Assembly (NCBI GenBank): GCA_039024635.1
Contig: JBCCQA010000012.1
Span: forward strand, 70,566-134,565
Source of the DNA: Kuafuiihalomonas sp039024635
GTDB lineage: Bacteria; Myxococcota; Kuafuiibacteriia; Kuafuiibacteriales; Kuafuiibacteriaceae
Direction: 5' to 3'
Length of the DNA: 64,000 nt
Shown piece by piece: positions 41,496 through 48,446 of the stretch; position 1 is the first letter of the stretch; each line of letters opens with the position of its first letter. Below the pieces are notes generated by a model. It saw nothing but the letters and a program-made list of their open reading frames with translations. It was not told the DNA's origin and ran no database searches. Made by a program: the position numbers and the translations under genes.

Positions 41496-42392
41496 ATGAG
41501 CTTCCTTCCCTGCATGCTCGCCTTGGCGATGAGCTCGGCCTCGGCGCCCGACGATCTAGCCAAGACCGAAGCCCGGGTTCTCAAGAACGAGGCCTTTCAG
41601 AAGATTGCCGAGGGATCCTACGGCGAGGGCGTGGAACTTCTCCGTCGTGCCCATCAAGCCGTGCCCCACCCCACCTTCCTCTTCAACATCGCCGTCGTGT
41701 ACGACCAGTGGCCCGGACACTGCGTGGAGTCATTGGCCGCGTTCGACGAGTTCTTCGCGGCCTGCCCCGACTGCAAGGTGCGCCCGACGGCCGAGACCCG
41801 CTTCGCGAAGGTCAAGGCCCGTTGTCGCTCTTCCATCGAGCTTTCGTCCCGGCCTTCGGGCGCTGAAGTCTTCGTCGACGCCGAGACCCGAGGACTCACG
41901 CCCCTTCGGCTTGAGCTCCGGCCCGGTCGGCACCAGCTGCGGTTCCAGGCCGAGGGCTTCGAGCCAGACGCTCGTGAGCTCAGCCTGGACCCGGGCCAAG
42001 ACCTGGAGCTTTCGGTGGATCTTCGAGCGCTCCCCACGGCGACGAGCTCTCCTCCCTCGCCGGCGGGGCGGGGACTACGCGTCGCGGGTTGGAGCGCCAT
42101 CGGCTTGGGTGCGGTTGGCATCGGACTGGGCAGCGCTTTCATCGTCTTGACGAACGAGTCGGTGAACGAGGAGCGGGCGCTCAGAAATACCACGCCCGTG
42201 GATCCGGTCGCCGTGGTCGCAACCCGCGACCAGGCCCGAGACCGGGCCGTTCTCGCCTACGTCTTCACCGGTATCGGCATCGCTGGGGTTGCTTCCGGTG
42301 TGGTCCTTCACGTCTTGGCCGGGAAGAAGCGCGCTTCCAAAGTCGCTCTGGGGACCGACGGGCGTCGAGTGCTCCTCACCGGTCGCTTCTGA
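41496..42392 (+). CDS. TPR/PEGA-domain membrane protein
   Basis: 298 residues, starting 2 nt after the FHA regulator, so co-transcribed. A signal sequence (MSFLPCMLALAMSSASA) is followed by TPR-like helices (KNEAFQKIAEGSYGEGVELLRRAHQ). A PEGA beta-sandwich comes at about 110-175 (SSIELSSRPSGAEVFVDAETRGLTPLRLELRPGRHQLRFQAEGFE). Two membrane helices follow (VAGWSAIGLGAVGIGLGSAFIVL; LAYVFTGIGIAGVASGVVLHVLAG). The PEGA/TPR/membrane architecture is common next to kinases in myxobacteria. The function is not established; scaffolding in the envelope is likely. Confidence 0.88.
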   Translation: MSFLPCMLALAMSSASAPDDLAKTEARVLKNEAFQKIAEGSYGEGVELLRRAHQAVPHPTFLFNIAVVYDQWPGHCVESLAAFDEFFAACPDCKVRPTAETRFAKVKARCRSSIELSSRPSGAEVFVDAETRGLTPLRLELRPGRHQLRFQAEGFEPDARELSLDPGQDLELSVDLRALPTATSSPPSPAGRGLRVAGWSAIGLGAVGIGLGSAFIVLTNESVNEERALRNTTPVDPVAVVATRDQARDRAVLAYVFTGIGIAGVASGVVLHVLAGKKRASKVALGTDGRRVLLTGRF

Positions 42393-42410
42393 CTCTCCAC
42401 GCCCCGCCCC

Positions 42411-42429
42411 GCCCAGTCCCTGACTGGGC
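42411..42429 (+). terminator. Stem-loop after PEGA gene
   Basis: GCCCAGTC (42411-42418), three-nt loop, GACTGGGC (42422-42429): a perfect 8-bp stem 18 nt after the stop codon of the PEGA gene. No T-run follows, so termination efficiency is uncertain. Confidence 0.45.
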
Positions 42430-42526
42430 CTCGGAGCTGGAGCCTCCACCATAGGGTAGAGGCCGGCCTCCCTCCGACGCCGGTCGAAGCCGCCATCCTT
42501 GCGACCCAGCATCCTCTGGAGCTGCG

Positions 42527-42769
42527 ATGTCGGAAGAGGAGGACCCGAACACCGCCGAGCTGGAGGCAGAGCTCCGTCAGCTGGGCCGGCACCTAGCCGA
42601 CATGCACGCGGAGCGGGAGACCTGGGTCGAGGCCATCCTCCAGGAGCTGTCGAGCATCATGCGTGAGCTGGAGCTGGCCAAGGCCAGGGGTTCGACGCCG
42701 GATGTCGAGGCGCTCTTGACGCGCCTGCGAGCGGTCGCGGTTGCGGCACGGAGACACTTCTCTCAGTGA
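42527..42769 (+). CDS. Small coiled-coil protein
   Basis: 80 residues of almost continuous charged heptad-like helix (PNTAELEAELRQLGRHLADMHAERETWVEAILQELSSIMRELELAK). It has a short break at RGSTPDVE and a second helix (ALLTRLRAVAVAARRHFSQ). No signal peptide or metal motif. The ATG is preceded by GGAGCTGCG, a partial ribosome-binding site. It ends 7 nt inside the convergent response-regulator gene. No family recognised; a dimeric coiled-coil accessory protein fits the sequence. Confidence 0.65.
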   Translation: MSEEEDPNTAELEAELRQLGRHLADMHAERETWVEAILQELSSIMRELELAKARGSTPDVEALLTRLRAVAVAARRHFSQ

Positions 42770-43410
42770 GCCCGAAGGCGGGCGTCGTCCAGTCGGGCCA
42801 GGCCGAGCCGAAAGGCGCGGATCACGGCTTCGGTTCGGCTCTCGGCCTGCATCTTCGAAAGAAGGCTGTTGACGTGCGTCTTGACGGTGCCTTCGCCGAT
42901 GCCGAGGTGCTTGGCAATGGAACGATTGGAGTGGCCTTCGGCCATGCTCTGAAGCACGTCCAGCTCTCGTGCCGTCAGGGCGTCGAGGGTCATGGCTTCG
43001 GCAGCTCGGTCCGCGATCTCCGGCGGAATGTAGCGAAGGCCGCGATGTAGGCTGCGAATTGCATCGAGCACGACCTCTTGGGCCATCTCCTTGAGCACGA
43101 AGGATCGGGCGCCCGCCCGAAGGCATCGGTAGATGTGCCAAGGGCCATCGTAGGTCGAGAGGACAATAGCGGAGACCTCGAGGCCGAGCTTGCCGCAGCC
43201 CTCCAAGACGTCGACCGCCGTGCCCCGGCCGAGCTGAAAGTCGAGGAGGGTCACGTCGGGAAGGAGTCTACGCTGGGCATCGATGGCCGAGTCGACGCAG
43301 GCCGCCTTTCCGACGACCTGAATGTCGTCTTGAAGCTCGAGGACCGTAGCCAGTCCGTCACGGACAACCGGATGGTCGTCGACCACGAGGATGCGGAGGG
43401 GCAGGCTCAC
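42763..43410 (-). CDS. NarL/LuxR-family response regulator
   Basis: From GTG 43410, 215 residues. Receiver domain about 1-125: LRILVVDDHPVVRDGL (acidic pair), VTLLDFQLGRG (phosphoacceptor Asp), VLSTYDGPW (Thr/Ser switch) and FVLKEMAQ (Lys). A LuxR-type helix-turn-helix is at about 150-210 (LTARELDVLQSMAEGHSNRSIAKHLGIGEGTVKTHVNSLLSKMQ). It is an orphan: no histidine kinase gene is next to it. Likely a phosphorylation-controlled transcription factor; target genes unknown. Stop overlaps the small coiled-coil gene's stop by 7 nt. Confidence 0.95.
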   Translation of the reverse strand: MSLPLRILVVDDHPVVRDGLATVLELQDDIQVVGKAACVDSAIDAQRRLLPDVTLLDFQLGRGTAVDVLEGCGKLGLEVSAIVLSTYDGPWHIYRCLRAGARSFVLKEMAQEVVLDAIRSLHRGLRYIPPEIADRAAEAMTLDALTARELDVLQSMAEGHSNRSIAKHLGIGEGTVKTHVNSLLSKMQAESRTEAVIRAFRLGLARLDDARLRAH

Positions 43411-43530
43411 GAAGAAAGCATGAGCGCTCGCCTGATTCCGGTCAGCGGAAAGCACCGGATGCGTGCTTCGAGTTCGCCAGCGACGGGCGGCTGCGAGGCA
43501 ATCCGCGCTTCGGGAAGATGGCGAGGATCT

Positions 43531-45198
43531 TCAGGCTTCAGGCGAAACGCCGCGGCTCCGACGGCGCCGACTCCGAAGCTGGTGCCTCAACCACTGGGTG
43601 GCCGGTACGGTGAAAAGAGCGAGCACGGTCAGGGTCGGCAGGGCTGCGCCCGCGGCCAGCAAGGGGTCGACGCGCTGGGGCTGGAGCAAGGCGTAGACGA
43701 GAAGCGGGAGTACGGCCAGGGTCGACACGCCGATGACCAAGCTCTGAGAGCGGATGGAACCAATGAGCGTGTCATTGGCCCGCGTCTTAGGCGTGATGAC
43801 GAACTCCTTCAGGCCTCGGCTGAGCCCTTCGGCGATGCCAAGGGCGGCGTGGGCGAACAGAGGAAGTCGCCACAAGGCCTGGATCGGGTAAGCGACCATC
43901 AGAGCCATGGCCGTTCGCGGCCGACCCTCCCGGACGTAGTTTATCGCGGCCGCCGCGTTGGCGGCCATGAAGGGCGACTGGACCAGGGCCGAGAGTATGC
44001 CGAAGGTGGCAGCGGCTCTAGAGGCCTCACCCGAAACGGCGAGGGCGACCCAAAGAGGAATCAGCATCTGGAGGACGAAGGCGGGGAGCACGCTGAAGAT
44101 GGCGCCCATGCGGAGAAACAGGGCCATGCGATGGTGCCAAGGGAGGCTCGAGCCCATCCACCGCACGAGGTGATACTTGGCGAGCTCGGTGCCGCCGGTG
44201 GACCAACGGCGCTTCTGCTTCTGCTGGGCCCGGATGTCGCTCGGCACGAGCTCGGTGGACACCATGTCCGGATCGCTTGGCGCATAGTCGACCCATTTCC
44301 CTCGCCAGCCATCGACCAGCATCCCGATCCCGGTGCTCCAGTCCTCGGCCACCCGGGATTCGTTCCAGCGTCCGATCTCATTGAGGGCCTGGAGCCGGAG
44401 CAGCGCGCAGTGCCCATTCATGGTCGGGATGCCGAAGTGGGCCATATAGCCCTCGGTGAAGCGACGAGCGGCGTCACCCACCAAACCCTCGGACCAGTTG
44501 ATGATGGTCTCGTCCGGGTTCCCCGTCCGAAACATACCCTGCACGAAGGCTAAGCGAGGGTCGTGGACGAACTCGGTCGCCATGGGACGAAGGGCGAGCG
44601 GCGCGAAGGTATCGCCCACGTCGAGCAGACCGATGAGGACCTGAGAACTGTTCTCGAAGTCTCCGAGCCGGGCTAGGCCGATGTTGAGGTTGCCGCCCTT
44701 GAAGCCCTTGGTCCCGTCCCGATGCTCAACGAAAACCCGAGGCTCATCGCGGTAGTAGTCGACGACCTCTTTCCATCGCGCATCGTCGCTGTTGTCGATG
44801 AATTGAACCCGCAGTTTCTCAGGCGGGTAGTCCGCCTTCAAGACCGACTCGATGCTGCGCTGTACCTCCGGGAAAGGTTCGTTGCGACCTGGAATCTGGA
44901 CGACGATCTCGGGAAGCTGGGCTTCGTCGACCCGGGCGGGCAAGGGGACCAGAGGCCGAGGTCCCCGGAGCAAGGCCACGCCCGCGTAGACCCAGACCGG
45001 CGCGGCGAGGAACAGGTTTCCGAACGCGACCAGGATCGTGACGACGAGAAGGGTGGCGGACAGCGGGTCGTCGGGCTGAAAGACGCGCAGGCCGAAGCTC
45101 GCGTGGACCACGACGTACACGACGCTGACGACGAGGATCAGCGCGTGGACCCGGCGGCCCGACGTGCCCAGAAGTCTCTGCATCTTGTTCGTCTCCAC
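43531..45198 (-). CDS. Membrane glycosyltransferase family 2 (cellulose-synthase-like)
   Basis: 555 residues. Two N-terminal membrane helices (VHALILVVSVVYVVVHASFGL; LLVVTILVAFGNLFLAAPVWVYAGVALL) precede a cytosolic GT2 domain. Its motifs are IVVQIPGRNEPFPEVQ, FIDNSDDARW (first Asp), LIGLLDVGDTF (DxD-like), VAEDWSTGI (TED-like) and AQQKQKRRWSTGG (QxxRW). C-terminal helices form the translocation channel (MGAIFSVLPAFVLQMLIPLWVALAV; IGVSTLAVLPLLVYALLQ). This is a processive beta-glycan or glycolipid synthase of the inner membrane. Start could be GTG 45198 or ATG 45183. Divergent from the CxxCH secreted protein. Confidence 0.92.
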   Translation of the reverse strand: METNKMQRLLGTSGRRVHALILVVSVVYVVVHASFGLRVFQPDDPLSATLLVVTILVAFGNLFLAAPVWVYAGVALLRGPRPLVPLPARVDEAQLPEIVVQIPGRNEPFPEVQRSIESVLKADYPPEKLRVQFIDNSDDARWKEVVDYYRDEPRVFVEHRDGTKGFKGGNLNIGLARLGDFENSSQVLIGLLDVGDTFAPLALRPMATEFVHDPRLAFVQGMFRTGNPDETIINWSEGLVGDAARRFTEGYMAHFGIPTMNGHCALLRLQALNEIGRWNESRVAEDWSTGIGMLVDGWRGKWVDYAPSDPDMVSTELVPSDIRAQQKQKRRWSTGGTELAKYHLVRWMGSSLPWHHRMALFLRMGAIFSVLPAFVLQMLIPLWVALAVSGEASRAAATFGILSALVQSPFMAANAAAAINYVREGRPRTAMALMVAYPIQALWRLPLFAHAALGIAEGLSRGLKEFVITPKTRANDTLIGSIRSQSLVIGVSTLAVLPLLVYALLQPQRVDPLLAAGAALPTLTVLALFTVPATQWLRHQLRSRRRRSRGVSPEA

Positions 45199-45697
45199 AG
45201 GCGCCCCGCGATCTTAGGGAGCTATCGGCCCCGCGCCGCAAGCTTTTAGACACGACGCGTTAGCCGTCCAAAGGCACCTCGATCCAAAGCGAAGAAAATC
45301 CCCTCCGGTTGCCCTAAGGCCTGTGGCCCGAAGCACACTCGTTCCTCTCATGTTTCCTTCGGGCGTGGGCTCACGCACCGCTCGAAACATCGGCCCACAG
45401 ATGCTGTTGATGAGTCACAGACGTACCGATCAAAAAGGTTCAGATCGCTTCCCGCAGGCCCTCGACTGCCCTGGCGGACCAGCAGCCTAGTTACTGCCGC
45501 CCTTTCGGGCTTCTCGGTCCCTAGGGTCCACCCAGCGCCCTCCGAAGCTGATCCACCAGGACGGACGATGACTCGACAGGAGACCGATCGAACTTCATGA
45601 CCGGCACACCAGACTCGGCTTTCTTGGGGCGGGTTCTCGAATGACGCCATTTCTGCGGTGGTCTCCGAGAAGTCCTCTAAGATCCGGTCTCGTTCCC
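45199..45697. other. Intergenic region, no feature recognised
   Basis: 499 nt between divergent genes. No ORF with credible codon use, no tRNA-like fold and no conserved riboswitch core was seen; a c-di-GMP riboswitch core was looked for and not found. Short poly-A stretches near 45290 and 45430 are the only base-composition change. Promoters for both genes presumably lie here. Confidence 0.5.
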
Positions 45698-46186
45698 ATG
45701 AAACCCGGTCCGCTCCTGTTCTTGCTCCTCGCACCGTCCACGGCCCTCGCGTTCCCCTCCAATCTCGTGGAGATTCCCAACACTCCGGCCTCGTGTGGGA
45801 CTTGCCATGTCTCAAGCTCCGGAGGCGGTCCCCGAAATCCCTTCGGCCAGGACGTGGAACGCAACTTCGCGTTCGGCATGGTCGACTGGGTCTCTGTCGC
45901 GCCCCTGGACTCCGACGGCGATGGTTTTACGAACGGCGAGGAGCTGGGCGATCCGGACGGCAGTTGGCAGAGGGGCGATCCGTCCCCCGCACCCCGGGCT
46001 GGGGAGCGGATTTCGCTCCCTGGAAGGCGCACCAGCACCCCCATCAGCGACGACGACGGCGAAGACCCGAGCGAAAGCGGGGGCTGTGCCGGCCTGCCCG
46101 TCGCGGGTTGGGCGCCTCTGTGGCTCGTTCTTGGCCTCGTTCGGTGGCGCGGCCCTCAAAGCCAACGGGGTACACGCCGGGCATAG
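45698..46186 (+). CDS. Secreted CxxCH protein with MYXO-CTERM-like tail
   Basis: From ATG 45698, 162 residues. Signal peptide MKPGPLLFLLLAPSTALA, then NTPASCGTCHVSSSGG with a CxxCH heme-type motif near residue 32. A calcium-binding-like loop follows (DSDGDGFTNGEELGDPDG). The C-terminus SGGCAGLPVAGWAPLWLVLGLVRWRG plus an Arg-rich end has the Gly-Cys, membrane-helix and basic-tail order of MYXO-CTERM sorting signals. Myxobacterial proteins with such tails are displayed on the surface after lipidation and processing. Its 3' end overlaps the convergent ICMT gene by 31 nt. Role not known; only one heme site is present. Confidence 0.8.
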   Translation: MKPGPLLFLLLAPSTALAFPSNLVEIPNTPASCGTCHVSSSGGGPRNPFGQDVERNFAFGMVDWVSVAPLDSDGDGFTNGEELGDPDGSWQRGDPSPAPRAGERISLPGRRTSTPISDDDGEDPSESGGCAGLPVAGWAPLWLVLGLVRWRGPQSQRGTRRA

Positions 46187-46617
46187 GTTTCGAAGCGCTC
46201 TCCAAAGAGAGTGCGCAGCTGGCGTTCCTCGGGCGTTATCTGAAATCGACGGATGAAGCCCATGAAAACCGGCACGAAGAGCAGGGTGGGCGGACTACCC
46301 AGTACGAAGCTCCAGGCGATGAGAATCGAGGTCAGTCCCAGGTACATTGGGTTGCGGGTGCGAGCATAGATCCCGGTCGTGACCAGCTTCGAGCTATGCT
46401 CCGGATGATGAGGATCAATGGTCGTTCGAGACCGGACGAAAGCCGCGATACCCGCACCGGCCACGCCTAGCCCGAGGACCATGAAGATGACGGCGCCCGC
46501 TCGACCCAGCGCCAGCGGAATTCGCCAACCCGGAGCCAGCACCGACAGAACCCACATCAGGCCGCCGACGAGCCCCGCCACCACGGGCGGCGGTATCTTC
46601 AGCTCGAGGAATCCCAC
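46156..46617 (-). CDS. Isoprenylcysteine carboxyl methyltransferase-family membrane protein
   Basis: A GTG at 46617 gives 153 residues; the ORF can be read much longer upstream but that part is antisense to the carboxylesterase. Membrane helices are VVAGLVGGLMWVLSVLAPGW, AGAVIFMVLGLGVAGAGIAAF and ILIAWSFVLGSPPTLLFVPVFMGFI. The conserved ICMT/PEMT segment is LVTTGIYARTRNPMYLGLT, and the C-terminus has EERQLRTLFGERFETYARRVPRWL. The family transfers methyl groups from S-adenosylmethionine to lipids or Cys-carboxyls at the membrane. Substrate in this organism unknown. Confidence 0.88.
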   Translation of the reverse strand: MGFLELKIPPPVVAGLVGGLMWVLSVLAPGWRIPLALGRAGAVIFMVLGLGVAGAGIAAFVRSRTTIDPHHPEHSSKLVTTGIYARTRNPMYLGLTSILIAWSFVLGSPPTLLFVPVFMGFIRRFQITPEERQLRTLFGERFETYARRVPRWL

Positions 46618-46707
46618 TCTCAAACGACCTCCATCGGGCCGTTGCGGGCCTCGCCAGACAAGGGCGACCCGGCCGCAACCCTGGGCACGTTCTCGTTTTA
46701 CGGGGGT

Positions 46708-48399
46708 ATGGCCTCCGTTCGAGCTTCTTGTCTCCTTCTCGCGGGCGTCCTGAGCGCCTGTGGGGCCTCTGAGGGCCCCGCCCTCGATGACGCGGGCTCC
46801 CCGGATCTTGGGACCGACATGGGAGGCTCGGCCGGCGATGCCAGGGCCCCGGCTGGAGACGCCGGTCGTCCGGGCGCCGATGCCGGCCGTCCGGACGGGG
46901 GGCGCTTGGCCGAAGACGAGCTTCGCCTCGGCGACGGGGTGGTCCGGGTCCGTCGGGACGAAGGTCGCGTCCTTGCCTTCGGGTTGCCCTACGCCGCCCC
47001 ACCGACCGGGCCCCGACGCTTCCGCTCGCCGGCGCCCGTCGAGTCCTGGGACGGCGTGAGGGACGCCCTCGCGTTCGGATCCTCTTGCCCCCAGCGCAAC
47101 TCGATGGGCGACGCCGTAGGGGACGAAGACTGTCTCAGTCTTAACGTGTGGGGCTTCGATCCCGAGACCGTCGCTGAAGCCCGAGCGGTCATGGTCTGGA
47201 TCCACGGCGGGGGCTTCGTGCAAGGAAGCTCCAGTGTCTCCATCTACGACGGCAGCGCCCTGTCGACGGCCCAGGAGGTCGTCGTCGTTACGATCAACTA
47301 CCGATTGGGTGCGCTGGGCTTCCTCACCACCGATGCACTGGCCGCGGAGTCGAGCGACGGCACGGCCGGCAACTACGGCATCCTCGATCAGATTCAGGCA
47401 CTTCGTTGGGTGCAGACCGAGATTTCCGCCTTTGGTGGGGACCCCAACAAGGTCACGGTCTTTGGTGAGTCCGCGGGCGGCGCCTCGGTATGTGCGCTCT
47501 TGGGTGCGCCGACGGCGCAAGATCTCTTTCATCGCGCCATCATCCAGAGTGGCGGAGGCTGCCAGGCCTTTCCGCCACTTCGAGGTGGGCCCGCGAGCGC
47601 GCTCGCCATCGGTGATTCGCTCATGGGTGCCGCAGACTGCGCTGATGCGCCCGATCCCCTTACCTGCGCTCGCGCTCTCCCCGCCGATGGCTGGACCGAA
47701 GCCCTCTTCCGTGTGCCGACGTCGGGCCTCGGGCTGCCCGACGTCGGCCCCCACATCGACGGCGTCGTGCTGCCCCAGCAGACCTTCGATCTCTTTGCTT
47801 CGGGGGCGGGCCCCGCCCTGCCCATCATCACCGGCAGCAACGCCGATGAAGCGGTGAGCTTTACGGCCGCCCTTCGGATCCAGAACCGGACCGAGTTGGA
47901 GGCGACCTTCGCGTCGGCCCTGCCGGCTCGGTTCGTTGAACCGCTCTTGGCCCTGTACTCGCAGGACGACTTTCCAGACCCCAAACGGGCCTACGAGGCC
48001 TTCTTTTCAGACCTCGCTTTCAACTGCCCCGCCGAATCCTTCGCTCGCGTGGCTCCGGCGTCAGGGGCTTCGCTATGGATGTACCATTTCGAGCACACGC
48101 TGGCCGGGGCCTTTGGCGTCCGGGGCGCGGTCCACGGCCTGGAGATTCCGTTTGTATTCGGGACCCTGGACCGGCTATCGGCCTACCGGGCCGTCGACGC
48201 GGACCGGCGGGTCTCGGCCAGTATGCAGCAGGCCTGGGGCAGCTTTGCTCGGGAGGGCCGGGTCGAGGTCGAGAGCTGGCCGCCCTTCGGCGAAGGCGGG
48301 CAGGAACGCCACTGGGTGGTCGAGGATCCCGTTGGACCGGCCATGGTGTTCAGAGAGGGCCGCTGCGAGGCGCTCCGGGGCCTGGGCTTGGTCCGTTGA
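46708..48399 (+). CDS. Type B carboxylesterase lipoprotein
   Basis: From ATG 46708, 563 residues. Lipoprotein signal (MASVRASCLLLAGVLSACGAS; Cys19), acidic Gly/Asp linker, then a carboxylesterase domain. Its landmarks are YAAPPTGPRRFRSP, EDCLSLNVW, VMVWIHGGGFVQGSSS (oxyanion hole), NYRLGALGF, KVTVFGESAGGASV with the nucleophile Ser, TGSNADEAVSF with the acid residue, and GAVHGLEIPFVFG with the His. All triad elements are in place. It probably hydrolyses external esters at the cell surface. Followed by a strong hairpin terminator. Confidence 0.95.
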   Translation: MASVRASCLLLAGVLSACGASEGPALDDAGSPDLGTDMGGSAGDARAPAGDAGRPGADAGRPDGGRLAEDELRLGDGVVRVRRDEGRVLAFGLPYAAPPTGPRRFRSPAPVESWDGVRDALAFGSSCPQRNSMGDAVGDEDCLSLNVWGFDPETVAEARAVMVWIHGGGFVQGSSSVSIYDGSALSTAQEVVVVTINYRLGALGFLTTDALAAESSDGTAGNYGILDQIQALRWVQTEISAFGGDPNKVTVFGESAGGASVCALLGAPTAQDLFHRAIIQSGGGCQAFPPLRGGPASALAIGDSLMGAADCADAPDPLTCARALPADGWTEALFRVPTSGLGLPDVGPHIDGVVLPQQTFDLFASGAGPALPIITGSNADEAVSFTAALRIQNRTELEATFASALPARFVEPLLALYSQDDFPDPKRAYEAFFSDLAFNCPAESFARVAPASGASLWMYHFEHTLAGAFGVRGAVHGLEIPFVFGTLDRLSAYRAVDADRRVSASMQQAWGSFAREGRVEVESWPPFGEGGQERHWVVEDPVGPAMVFREGRCEALRGLGLVR

Positions 48400-48402
48400 G
48401 GA

Positions 48403-48441
48403 CGCGGGAGTCCGTCTGGCTCGAGCCGACGGACCCTCGCG
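48403..48441. terminator. Bidirectional hairpin terminator
   Basis: CGCGGGAGTCCGTC (48403-48416) pairs with GACGGACCCTCGCG (48428-48441), with one wobble and one mismatch, around an 11-nt loop. It fills the gap between the convergent carboxylesterase and metallophosphatase genes. No T-run on the plus side. Confidence 0.6.
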
Positions 48442-48446
48442 TGAGG

